Assembly: GCA_900544945.1 (NCBI GenBank)
Contig: UQXG01000008.1
Coordinates: 1 to 27,717 of the forward strand
Source of the DNA: an uncultured Eubacteriales bacterium
GTDB lineage: Bacteria; Bacillota; Clostridia; Oscillospirales; Oscillospiraceae
Direction: 5' to 3'
Length of the DNA: 27,717 nt
The notes below the pieces were generated by a model. That model had not been told where the DNA came from, made no database searches, and saw nothing but the letters and a program-made list of their open reading frames with translations. Positions 15,729-23,626 of the stretch are shown here, piece after piece; position 1 is the stretch's first letter, and every line of letters starts with the position of its first letter. A program made the position numbers and the translations under genes.

Positions 15729-16307
15729 ATGAAGAAGAAAACCGCGAATTTTCTGATGGTTCTGGCCATTGCCATTATCGTCGTGGGAGGCGTGCTGCTG
15801 GCCTTCGCCCTCCGGGAGCAAACCTCGGATCACCTGGGCAGCAGTTATCAGATTGCCCCCATTCCCGACAATTACCTTGCCGGCGGCGGGGACAAGACCT
15901 GCACCATCACCATTGTCTGTCCCACGATTTTCGACAATCTGAACAGCCTGAATGCGGAAAAAGCGCCTTTTGTTCCCAAAGATGGTACCATTCTGCCGTC
16001 CACGAAGGTCACTTTCACCGAGGGAGAAACGGTATTCGATGTGCTCAAGCGGGTCTGCGACGCGGCCCAGCTGCAAATCGAGTACAGCTACACCCCCCTG
16101 TACGAAAGCTACTATGTAGAGGGCATCAACCATCTGTATGAGTTTGACTGCGGCCCGGAATCCGGCTGGATGTACAAGGTCAACGAGTGGTTTCCCAACT
16201 ACGGCTGCTCCGCCTACACCCTGAAGGACGGGGACGACATTGTCTGGTGCTACACCTGCACCGGCCTGGGTGCGGACGTGGGCGAGACCTGGATGGGTGA
16301 CCAATGA
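15729..16307 (+). CDS. membrane-anchored DUF4430 (transcobalamin beta-domain-like) protein
   Basis: The 192-residue protein starts 3 nt after the stop of the preceding gene, with GAGG in its leader, and its stop overlaps the next start (ATGA). One N-terminal membrane helix (about 7-28) acts as an uncleaved anchor or signal, leaving the rest outside. The DUF4430 fold is supported by ETVFDVLKRV near residue 100, GPESGWMYKVNEWFPNYG near 142-159 and LKDGDDIVWCYT near 165-176. The same SGWMY...N pattern occurs in the DUF4430 domain of the upstream protein. It has several cysteines, so disulfides are possible. Its place directly before the ECF genes suggests a membrane-proximal substrate-binding protein that hands corrinoid to the S component. 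That role is inference, since ECF systems usually lack a separate binding protein. Confidence 0.9.
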   Translation: MKKKTANFLMVLAIAIIVVGGVLLAFALREQTSDHLGSSYQIAPIPDNYLAGGGDKTCTITIVCPTIFDNLNSLNAEKAPFVPKDGTILPSTKVTFTEGETVFDVLKRVCDAAQLQIEYSYTPLYESYYVEGINHLYEFDCGPESGWMYKVNEWFPNYGCSAYTLKDGDDIVWCYTCTGLGADVGETWMGDQ

Positions 16308-17185
16308 GCAGCGACGCCTTCTCCAACCGGCACCCGGCGGTTAATTTCGTCTTTTTCCTGGTGGTCATCTGCTGCGCCGCAGTCATCCAGCACCCGGCCT
16401 ATCTGGCGGTAGGCATTTTCAGCGGGGCGGTGTACTACCTGCTGCTGCATGGCAGCAGGGGGCTTCTTGGGATTGCCGGAATGCTCCCTATCTTTCTCAT
16501 TTTGTCTCTGCTCAATCCCCTGTTCAACACCTACGGCGAGCATATTCTGTTTCATCTTTTCGGCAGACCCTACACCCTGGAGGCTCTGCTCTACGGCTTT
16601 GCCATCGGCGGAACCTTTCTGGAGATGCTCCTGTGGTTCGGCTGCTACAACCAGGTTCTCACCAGCGACAAATTCACCGCTCTTTTCGGCAATCTGATTC
16701 CCGCACTGTCACTGCTGCTGGTAATGGTTCTGCGGCTGATTCCCAGCTTTCTTCGCAAGGCCGCTCAGCTGACCGGCGCCCGGAAATCCATCGGCAAAGG
16801 AGCCGCCGAAGGCAGCTCCAATCAGGAAAAGCTCACGGACGGCATGGCCATTCTGGGTGCGCTGACCTCCTGGGCTTTAGAGGGCAGCATCGTCACCGCC
16901 GATTCCATGCGCTCCCGGGGCTATGGCACCGCCAAACGCAGCAGCTTTCAGATTTATCGGATGACCGGACAGGACGGATGGCTTCTTGCCCTTATGGGGC
17001 TGCTGCTGGCAGCCCTGGTTTTCCTGGGAAATACCCATTCAGACTTTACGCCGGTGCTGGATATGGCGCCGATTCGGGGCAGGAATGCCCTGGGGCTTGC
17101 CGCCTATGGGGCATTTGCCCTGCTTCCCGCCGCATTACACACAAAGGAGGCCATTGCATGGCACATTTCGAGATCCGGAATCTGA
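16304..17185 (+). CDS. ECF transporter T component (first copy)
   Basis: This 293-residue membrane protein is of the CbiQ/EcfT family. It links the substrate-binding S component to the ATPases. It has several hydrophobic helices at both ends and a cytoplasmic stretch between them. The two coupling motifs are visible as ARKSIGKG (about 162-169) and DSMRSRGYG (about 201-209), the small-Arg-Gly type signatures that contact the ATPase. Its start overlaps the preceding stop by 4 nt, and its end overlaps the ATPase gene by 28 nt. A paralog lies three genes downstream. In the cobalamin ECF nomenclature it would belong to a cbrTUV-like set, but I cannot say which symbol fits. Confidence 0.9.
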   Translation: MSSDAFSNRHPAVNFVFFLVVICCAAVIQHPAYLAVGIFSGAVYYLLLHGSRGLLGIAGMLPIFLILSLLNPLFNTYGEHILFHLFGRPYTLEALLYGFAIGGTFLEMLLWFGCYNQVLTSDKFTALFGNLIPALSLLLVMVLRLIPSFLRKAAQLTGARKSIGKGAAEGSSNQEKLTDGMAILGALTSWALEGSIVTADSMRSRGYGTAKRSSFQIYRMTGQDGWLLALMGLLLAALVFLGNTHSDFTPVLDMAPIRGRNALGLAAYGAFALLPAALHTKEAIAWHISRSGI

Positions 17186-18819
17186 CCTTCTCCTATGCCG
17201 CCGCCAAGGGGCGGCACAGCCTGGAGAACGTCAGTCTTTCCATTGAACAGGGAGAATTTCTTGTCCTGTGCGGTGCCTCCGGCAGTGGGAAAAGCACCCT
17301 GCTGCGTCAGCTGAAAGCCGTGCTGACCCCCAGCGGAAAACGCAGTGGGGAGGTCCTCTTCCATGGCGTGCCCCTGAGTCAGGTTCCCGACCGGGATCAG
17401 GCGGCAAAAATCGGCTTTGTCATGCAGAATCCGGACGATCAGATCGTCACGGACAAGGTCTGGCACGAGCTGGCCTTCGGCCTGGAAAGCCTGGGCTGCG
17501 ACCAGAAGACCATGCGGGCCCGGGTTGCGGAAATGGCCTGCTATTTCGGCATTCAGGACTGGTTCCATCGGGATGTGGCCACCCTCTCCGGCGGCCAGAA
17601 GCAGCTGCTGAATCTGGCCTCCATTATGGCCATGCAGCCGGAGGTGCTGATTCTGGACGAGCCCACCAGCCAATTAGACCCCATCGCCGCCTCGGATTTT
17701 CTGAACACCGTCCGGAAAATCAACATGGAACTGGGCACCACCGTGCTCATCACCGAGCATCGGCTGGAAGACATCTTCCCCTATGCTGACCGGGCGGTGG
17801 TCATGGACGGGGGCAGAATTCTGGCAGACGATACCCCCAGCCGGGTGGGTCAGCTGCTCTTTGCCCGGAATCACCCCATGTTCACCGCCATGCCCACCCC
17901 GGTGCGGGTATTCTACGGAGCCGGGTGCGGCGGAGAAAGCCCGCTGACGGTTCGTCAGGGACGAAGCTGGCTCAGCCGGGAATTTCCGGAAGCCCCCGAA
18001 AAGAATACCGTTCCCGCCCCGGCACTTCCCGAGGAAGTGGAAAATCCGGCGCTGATGCTCAAAGAACTCTGGTTCCGGTATGAAAAGGATTCCCCGGACA
18101 TTCTCCGTGGAGTCAGTGCGGAGGTTCCCGCCGGAAGCCTCTACGCCATCTTAGGCGGCAACGGCGCCGGAAAATCCACCACCCTGAAGGCCATTTCCGG
18201 TATCTGTCGTCCCTACCGGGGCAAAATCACCCTCTTCGGAAAGTCCATGGAAAAATACAAGTCTTCCGAGCTGTTCCGGGGCTGTCTTGCCATGCTGCCC
18301 CAGGATCCCAAGAGCCTGTTTGTAAAGAAAACCGTCCGGGAGGAACTGGAGGAAATGACGAAGGATACTTCCGCCATTTCCGAAATTGCCCGGCTGTGCC
18401 AGATTGAATCCCTTCTCGGCAGCCATCCTTATGACCTGTCCGGCGGCGAGCAGCAACGAGCCGCCCTTGCCAAGGTGCTGCTCACCAAGCCCCGGCTTCT
18501 TCTGCTGGACGAACCCACCAAGGGCATCGACTGTTTCTTCAAGGAGACCTTCGCAAAGATTCTGGCCGACCTGAAGGCCCAGGGCATTACCGTCGTTATG
18601 GTGTCCCACGACGTGGAGTTCTGCGCCCGGTACGCCGATGTGGTGGCCATGTTCTTCGACGGCCAGATTCTCACTGCGGATACTCCCCGCCGGTTCTTCG
18701 GGGCCAACAGCTTCTACACCACCGCCGCCCACCGGATGAGCCGTCACGTCTTTACCGGTGCGGTCACCGCCGAGGATGTCATCGCCCTTTACCGGAAGAA
18801 CAAGGAGGCCGACCAATGA
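17158..18819 (+). CDS. ECF transporter ATPase, two fused ABC domains
   Basis: The 553-residue protein is a fusion of the two ECF ATPases (EcfA and EcfA'), which are usually separate proteins of about 280 residues. The ATG at 17158 is chosen for its AAAGGAGG ribosome binding site and for starting at the ABC domain (MAHFEIRNLTFSY). Domain 1 has Walker A GASGSGKST (39-47), the Q-loop MQNPDDQ, signature LSGGQKQ, Walker B VLILDEPTS and the H-loop His in TEHR. Domain 2 has GGNGAGKST (near 333), signature LSGGEQQR, Walker B LLLLDEPTKG and the H-loop VSHD. Both sites look complete, so both should hydrolyse ATP. It sits between the T and S genes, overlapping the T gene by 28 nt and the S gene by 4 nt. 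Confidence 0.94.
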   Translation: MAHFEIRNLTFSYAAAKGRHSLENVSLSIEQGEFLVLCGASGSGKSTLLRQLKAVLTPSGKRSGEVLFHGVPLSQVPDRDQAAKIGFVMQNPDDQIVTDKVWHELAFGLESLGCDQKTMRARVAEMACYFGIQDWFHRDVATLSGGQKQLLNLASIMAMQPEVLILDEPTSQLDPIAASDFLNTVRKINMELGTTVLITEHRLEDIFPYADRAVVMDGGRILADDTPSRVGQLLFARNHPMFTAMPTPVRVFYGAGCGGESPLTVRQGRSWLSREFPEAPEKNTVPAPALPEEVENPALMLKELWFRYEKDSPDILRGVSAEVPAGSLYAILGGNGAGKSTTLKAISGICRPYRGKITLFGKSMEKYKSSELFRGCLAMLPQDPKSLFVKKTVREELEEMTKDTSAISEIARLCQIESLLGSHPYDLSGGEQQRAALAKVLLTKPRLLLLDEPTKGIDCFFKETFAKILADLKAQGITVVMVSHDVEFCARYADVVAMFFDGQILTADTPRRFFGANSFYTTAAHRMSRHVFTGAVTAEDVIALYRKNKEADQ

Positions 18820-19520
18820 AAAAATCCCACATTGCCATGCTGCTGATCTTCCTGCTGGTGATTCCCGCCACCCTGTTCTTTGGCCTCCGGCTGACGGGCC
18901 GAGCCTATTATCTCACCAGCACCCTGGTAATCGCCGAAATTCTCGTTCCCTTCCTGCTGGCCTTCGAGGATCGGAAGCCCCAGGCCCGGGAGCTGGTGGT
19001 GCTGGCGGTGCTGTCCGCCCTGGCGGTTGCCGCCCGGGTAGCGATCCCCATTCCCAGCTTTAAGGCGATTTTCGCCGTCATCATGCTCTCCGGCATTGCC
19101 TTCGGCCCGGAAAGCGGCTTTCTGGTGGGGGCCGTTTCCGCCTTTGCCAGCAACTTTTTCTATGGTCAGGGAGCCTACACTCCCTGGCAGATGTTCGCTT
19201 ACGGTGCCGGCGGGATGCTGGCGGGCTTCCTGTTCGCCAAGGGACGCCTGCCCCAAAAGCCCCTGGTCATGGCCATTTTCGGCTTTGCGGCGACGCTCTT
19301 TTTCGTTGGGCCGCTTCTGGACACCTGCTCGGTATTTCTCATGCTGCCGGTCGTCAATCTTCAGACGGCCTGGCCATTGTATCTGTCCGGATTTCCGGTA
19401 AATCTGAGCCAGGGCGTGTGCACCTTCCTGACCATGCTGCTCTTTGGCCGTCCCCTTCTGGAAAAGCTGGATCGGGTAAAGCTGCAATACGGCATGACGG
19501 AGGACGACAATGGGGTTTGA
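18816..19520 (+). CDS. cbrT: ECF transporter S component, probably cobalamin-specific
   Basis: This is a 234-residue membrane protein with about six hydrophobic helices. The segment with FGPESGFLVGAVSAFASNFF followed by GQGAYTPWQMFAYG is typical of ECF S components with the Gly-rich and TPWQM-like signature. S components bind the vitamin and set the specificity of the transporter. Here the riboswitch and the two DUF4430 proteins point to cobalamin or another corrinoid. The symbol follows the cobalamin-specific S family and rests on context, not on a sequence comparison. Overlaps of 4 nt with the ATPase and 11 nt with the next gene indicate coupled translation. Confidence 0.85.
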   Translation: MKKSHIAMLLIFLLVIPATLFFGLRLTGRAYYLTSTLVIAEILVPFLLAFEDRKPQARELVVLAVLSALAVAARVAIPIPSFKAIFAVIMLSGIAFGPESGFLVGAVSAFASNFFYGQGAYTPWQMFAYGAGGMLAGFLFAKGRLPQKPLVMAIFGFAATLFFVGPLLDTCSVFLMLPVVNLQTAWPLYLSGFPVNLSQGVCTFLTMLLFGRPLLEKLDRVKLQYGMTEDDNGV

Positions 19521-20388
19521 AGCCTGCCATCCGGCAGTTAACTTTATCTTTTTCGCTTCCGTTCTCTGGGGGGCGGTGTCCTTTCAGCACCCGGTATTTC
19601 TGGCCATTGCCTGGCTGTGCGCCTTTGCCTACAGCGTCCGCCGAGCGGGGCGAAAGGCAGTGATTTTCAACCTCTTCCTGCTGCCGCTGATTGTGATTTT
19701 CGCCCTGTACTACAGCGCCTACCATCATTTCGGCGTGACGGTGCTCCGGAAGAATTTCATCGGCAACAGCATGACCCTGGAAAGCCTTGTCTACGGGCTG
19801 GTCATCGGCGTTCGATTTTCCGCCGTGTGTATGTGGCTGGAATCCCTGTTTTCCGTGGTTTCTTCGGATAAAATCATCTATTTATTCGGCAGAATCAGCC
19901 CCAGGCTTTCTTTATTTGCCACCATCCTGCTGCGCTTTCTCCCCCGGCTTTCCCGGGAGGCTGGAAGAATCAATCTGGCCAGGAAGGCCGTCGGCCGGGG
20001 TGCCGGTCAGGGGAATCTCCTCCGGCGGTTTTGTAACTGCCTGGGGATTTTCTCCATGCTGATCACCTGGATGATCTCCGCCCTGGCTCTGGAATCCGAT
20101 TCCATGCGCTCCCGTGGGAGCCTGCTCCCGGGGCGGACAGCCTTCTCCATTTACCGATTTGACAACCGGGACAGGGCTTTCGTCATTTCGCTGTTCACCT
20201 ACCTGACCCTGACTCTCATGGGGGCAATTCTGGGCACCGGCCGAATGTGGTACAATCCCAGAATCCTCTGGCGTCCTCTGAACGCCCTGGGTCTTCTCAC
20301 CGCCGCCGGATATCTGGCGCTGTGCCTGATGCCCCTTGGACTGGAACTCTGGACGGATTACCGGTTCCGCAAAGCCCGGACTTCCTGA
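19510..20388 (+). CDS. ECF transporter T component (second copy)
   Basis: The 292-residue protein is a paralog of the first T component. Both begin with an HPAVNFxFF stretch followed by QHP. Both have the same two coupling motifs, here ARKAVGRG and DSMRSRGSL. It is the last gene of the operon and overlaps the S gene by 11 nt. Known ECF complexes have one T subunit with two ATPase domains and one S. Two T genes with only one (fused) ATPase gene suggest either a two-T assembly or alternative transporters sharing the ATPase. Confidence 0.9.
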   Translation: MGFEACHPAVNFIFFASVLWGAVSFQHPVFLAIAWLCAFAYSVRRAGRKAVIFNLFLLPLIVIFALYYSAYHHFGVTVLRKNFIGNSMTLESLVYGLVIGVRFSAVCMWLESLFSVVSSDKIIYLFGRISPRLSLFATILLRFLPRLSREAGRINLARKAVGRGAGQGNLLRRFCNCLGIFSMLITWMISALALESDSMRSRGSLLPGRTAFSIYRFDNRDRAFVISLFTYLTLTLMGAILGTGRMWYNPRILWRPLNALGLLTAAGYLALCLMPLGLELWTDYRFRKARTS

Positions 20389-20397
20389 ACGAAATAA

Positions 20398-20430
20398 CAG
20401 GCGCACTGCATTTCGCAGTGCGCCTGTCCT
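20398..20430 (+). terminator. bidirectional terminator between the ECF operon and galT
   Basis: A perfect 12-bp stem (CAGGCGCACTGC, 20398-20409, with 20415-20426) has a 5-nt loop. On the + strand it is followed by TCCTTCT. On the minus strand it is followed by TTATTTCGTT. It lies 9 nt after the second T gene and 8 nt before the galT stop, so it can serve both convergent operons. Confidence 0.85.
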
Positions 20431-20438
20431 TCTACTAT

Positions 20439-21932
20439 TTACCCATTCACCGCATCCACGAACCGCAGGAAAGCGTTTCTTCCCTCCTGGGTGTTCTTGT
20501 AGACACCCGCGTCCTCCAGGACTTCGGTGAACACCTTTCCCGTCTCCTGAAGCACAATGTCCAGGACGTTGTCCGGGGTGAAGGTGTACCGCTTTTTCAG
20601 CTCCTCTACCCAGGGGGCGTGCTTGCTCAGCACCTCGTCCGCGCCGATGTCCCGACCTTCCACAATGGCCTGAGCCAGATCCGTCAGCTCCTTTTTCAGC
20701 CGGCTGGGAAGCACCGCCAGACCCATGACCTCGATGAGACCGATGTTCTCCTTCTTGATGTGGTGCTTGTCCGCGTGGGGATGGAATACCCCCAGGGGAT
20801 GCTCTGGGGTAGTAATGTTGCACCGCAGCACCAGATCCAGCTCATAGAGCTTTCCTCTGCGCCGGGCAATGGGGGTAATGGTATTGTGAGGCTCTCCGTC
20901 GGAAAAGGCCACCACGCCCACGCTTTCATCGGAATAGCCCCGCCAGCAGGTGAGAATCTTGTCTGCCAGCGCTGCCAGCCGCTCCGGATTCTCCCCATCC
21001 AGCCGGATGACGCTCATAGGCCAGCGGACAATGCCCGCCTGAACGTCCTCGAAGCCCGCGAATTTCAGCTCCTGCTCCACAGGGGCGGTCTCCATGGCGA
21101 AAGTATAGTGTCCCCCCTGGAAGTGCTCATGGCTGAGGATAGAGCCGCCCACAATGGGCAAATCGGCATTGGAGCCCACAAAATAGTGGGGGAAGGCCTT
21201 CACAAAGTCCAGCAGCTTCTCAAAGGCCGCCCGGTCGATCTTCATGGGCACATGCCGGGAATTGAACACGATGCAGTGCTCATTGTAGTAAACGTAGGGA
21301 GAATATTGGAGACACCAGTCCTCCCCGCAGACGGAAATGGGAATGATCCGATGGTTTGCCCGGGCAGGATGATTCATCCGCCCGGCGTAGCCCTCGTTCT
21401 CCCGGCACAGCTGGCACTTGGGGTAAGCGGTCTGGGGAGCGTTCTTCGCTGCGGCAATGGCTCTGGGATCCTTCTCAGGCTTACTCAGGTTGATGGTGAT
21501 ATCCATCTGACCGTAGGCGCTGTCGTACTTCCAGCGCATATCCTTCGCAATCCGATAGCGGCGGATGTAGTCGGTATCGCAGCTGAACCGATAGTACCAC
21601 TCGGTGGCCGCCTCCGGGCTCTGGGCGTACCTTTCCCGGAAGGTGCGGACGACCTCCCGGGGCATGGGCGTGACTGCGCCCATAATCCGGGTGTCGAAAA
21701 TGTCCCGTGCGGTGATATTGTCCTCACACAGGCCCTTTTCCACGGCGTAGTCCAGAATTCCGGCCAGAATTTCCTCTAAGTCCTCGCTCTGGGGCTCGTC
21801 GGTGGGGGTGTAGTCGTCCTTACGGAGAATATCCAGCAGCCGATTGACCAGCACATAGTGATCTACCGGCTCCGCCAGTCCCCGATTCATGGCGTAGGAG
21901 ACCAGCGAATCAATACAGGTATCGATGGTCAT
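20439..21932 (-). CDS. galT: galactose-1-phosphate uridylyltransferase (class II GalT)
   Basis: The 497-residue enzyme exchanges UMP between UDP-glucose and galactose-1-phosphate in the Leloir pathway, in the cytoplasm. The length and sequence fit the Firmicute class II GalT rather than the shorter E. coli type. Features include YSPYVYYNEHCIVFNSRHVP in the middle and SILSHEHFQGGHY near residue 265, which supplies the His-x-His pair expected of the active site. The C-terminal half contains GVFHPHADKHHIKKENIGLI. Its ATG overlaps the galK stop by 4 nt (ATGA), so the two are translated together. Confidence 0.96.
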   Translation of the reverse strand: MTIDTCIDSLVSYAMNRGLAEPVDHYVLVNRLLDILRKDDYTPTDEPQSEDLEEILAGILDYAVEKGLCEDNITARDIFDTRIMGAVTPMPREVVRTFRERYAQSPEAATEWYYRFSCDTDYIRRYRIAKDMRWKYDSAYGQMDITINLSKPEKDPRAIAAAKNAPQTAYPKCQLCRENEGYAGRMNHPARANHRIIPISVCGEDWCLQYSPYVYYNEHCIVFNSRHVPMKIDRAAFEKLLDFVKAFPHYFVGSNADLPIVGGSILSHEHFQGGHYTFAMETAPVEQELKFAGFEDVQAGIVRWPMSVIRLDGENPERLAALADKILTCWRGYSDESVGVVAFSDGEPHNTITPIARRRGKLYELDLVLRCNITTPEHPLGVFHPHADKHHIKKENIGLIEVMGLAVLPSRLKKELTDLAQAIVEGRDIGADEVLSKHAPWVEELKKRYTFTPDNVLDIVLQETGKVFTEVLEDAGVYKNTQEGRNAFLRFVDAVNG

Positions 21933-23140
21933 CCCTCCACCTCCATCTCCACGCCGCCCTGGGGACGGATGGACAGAACATGGCAGGCACCTTCGCCCAA
22001 AGCAGTGTCAATCCCTGCCCGGAAAGAATCCAGCAGCTCGAAGGGCACAAAGGCCTGCACCGTTCCGGCGAAGCCGCCGCCGTGAACCCGGTAGGCGCCC
22101 TTGCCCCGCAGATAATGCTCGCACAACCCCAGGGCCACCGCCACAGGCTGCTGGCGCACATATCCCGCAGGAATCACATTCTGCAAATACATCCAGCTGG
22201 AGAAGCCGGACTCCCGGATGAGACTCAGGAAACCCTGGAAATCGCCCTTTTCCAGGCAGGCAACCTGCTCCGGCACCCGGCGGTTTTCGTTGTATTCGTG
22301 CATGGCCCGCATAACCGCCCGATCGCCGCAGGTTTCCCGGAGTTTGGGGATGGCGGCGTAAAATTCCTCCTCAGGAATTTCCGTGGTCACTTCCCTGCCC
22401 AGGCAATCGCAGATTTCCTTCAGCTCTCCGGGAATGGCCGCGTATTCATCGGTCAGGTCGGCGTGATCTGCCCGGGAGTCGATGATGCACAGGGCATGGC
22501 CGGTGGTGGAGAAATCGAAGTGCACCGGCCGGATATCCGGGTGAGCCTTGTCCGCAAAATCGATGGTCACAAGGCCGCCCACCGCGCTGGCGGTCTGGTC
22601 CATCAGGCCGCAGGGCTTGCCGAAGAACACGTTCTCCGCGTACTGGCCGATCTGAGCCACCTCAGCCTGGGACACCCGGCCGTCAAAGAATAGATGATTG
22701 ATGATGGTGCCGATGAGCACCTCAAAGGCTGCGGAGGAGCTCAGGCCGGAGCCGGGCAGCACCGTGGACTCGCAGTAGGCGTCAAAGCCCTCAACCTTGC
22801 AGCCCAGCTGGGCGAACCGAGCCGCCACGCCCCGGATGAGCGCGGGCGTAGAGTTGATCTCCGCCGCCACCGGCTCCAGATTGTCCAAATCCACCTGACA
22901 CAGAGGGTAGCCCTTGGACTGGACACGAATCACGTTTGTCCCGCTGACACGGACAGCCGCCACCGTGTCCAGGTTTACCGCGCCGGCCAGCACCCGACCC
23001 CGCTGATGATCTGTGTGATTGCCGCCGATTTCCGTGCGTCCGGGGGCGGAAAAATACCGCTGGGCTTCCCCGCCGAAGGCGGTGGAAAAGCCGGAATCCA
23101 GTCTCGTTTTGTCCTTTGCGGAAAGAATCAGGTTCGACAT
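21929..23140 (-). CDS. galK: galactokinase
   Basis: The 403-residue GHMP kinase phosphorylates galactose to galactose-1-phosphate, the substrate of GalT encoded next to it. The ATG at 23140 is preferred over an in-frame TTG 12 nt upstream because GGAGG lies 6 nt before the ATG and overlaps the TTG version. The galactokinase signature reads APGRTEIGGNHTDHQRG, the ATP-binding motif LPGSGLSSSAAFE and the third motif VHGGGFAGTVQAF. All three blocks are intact, and the length is typical. It is the first gene of a two-gene galKT operon on the minus strand. Confidence 0.96.
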   Translation of the reverse strand: MSNLILSAKDKTRLDSGFSTAFGGEAQRYFSAPGRTEIGGNHTDHQRGRVLAGAVNLDTVAAVRVSGTNVIRVQSKGYPLCQVDLDNLEPVAAEINSTPALIRGVAARFAQLGCKVEGFDAYCESTVLPGSGLSSSAAFEVLIGTIINHLFFDGRVSQAEVAQIGQYAENVFFGKPCGLMDQTASAVGGLVTIDFADKAHPDIRPVHFDFSTTGHALCIIDSRADHADLTDEYAAIPGELKEICDCLGREVTTEIPEEEFYAAIPKLRETCGDRAVMRAMHEYNENRRVPEQVACLEKGDFQGFLSLIRESGFSSWMYLQNVIPAGYVRQQPVAVALGLCEHYLRGKGAYRVHGGGFAGTVQAFVPFELLDSFRAGIDTALGEGACHVLSIRPQGGVEMEVEG

Positions 23141-23198
23141 AACATCCTCCAAACGATCGCCCGCAGGCTCTCTTATTTATATATTTCTGCTGCTTTTC

Positions 23199-23228
23199 AT
23201 TATACACGCAAAGTGCGGAAAATGGAAG
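23199..23228 (-). promoter_or_regulatory. candidate galKT promoter
   Basis: On the minus strand TATAAT lies at 23204-23199, about 60 nt before the galK start. The -35 region at about 23,222-23,228 (TTCCAT) is poor. No clear operator is visible. Confidence 0.4.
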
Positions 23229-23296
23229 TCCCAATTTCCCTTTCTCCGGCCTGTTTTTGCCCGAAAAAAGAAAATGAAAAAAATCGAAAAAACTGC

Positions 23297-23324
23297 TTGA
23301 CATTTTCCGGTTGTGTGCTATAAT
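23297..23324 (+). promoter_or_regulatory. promoter of the tRNA-Ala locus
   Basis: Perfect TTGACA (23297-23302), a 16-nt spacer and perfect TATAAT (23319-23324). It lies 43 bases before the truncated tRNA copy and 131 bases before the intact tRNA, so both copies fall in one transcript. Confidence 0.85.
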
Positions 23325-23366
23325 ACAGAAGTCGTCCGGCAAGGGCGGCGAACGAAAACAAAATAT

Positions 23367-23388
23367 GGGGGTATAGCTCAGCTGGGAG
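23367..23388 (+). pseudogene. 5' fragment of tRNA-Ala (22 nt)
   Basis: These 22 nt are identical to positions 1-22 of the intact tRNA-Ala at 23456. The sequence then departs into 67 bp that do not look like a tRNA. The copy lacks the anticodon and T arms and cannot be functional. It may mark an integration site or a local rearrangement at the tRNA gene. Confidence 0.8.
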
Positions 23389-23434
23389 CCCGGTTGAAGC
23401 GGTAAACAACCCCCGCACTAATTGAATAAGAAAT

Positions 23435-23548
<114 letters not shown>

Positions 23549-23594
23549 TTCTTAATAAAGACTTGCTTTGAAAAAAGTGAGTTTTTTGTTTTAT

Positions 23595-23626
23595 GCCCAC
23601 TTCTCTTTTGAAGCGGGCTTTTCTTA
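23595..23626 (+). terminator. intrinsic terminator after tRNA-Ala
   Basis: A 9-bp stem with one A-C mismatch (23595-23603 with 23610-23618) is followed by TTTTCTT. It works for the + strand tRNA transcript. On the minus strand an A-rich stretch follows instead, so it is not a clear terminator for the recombinase. Confidence 0.65.

Noticed and set aside
16633..17157. 175-residue N-terminal extension of the ECF ATPase
   Set aside because: It overlaps the T gene in another frame and shows no domain; the ABC domain begins at the ATG at 17158 behind AAAGGAGG.
20247..21779. + strand frame of 510 codons opposite galT
   Set aside because: The minus strand encodes a clear GalT with active-site motifs; the + frame has no recognisable features.
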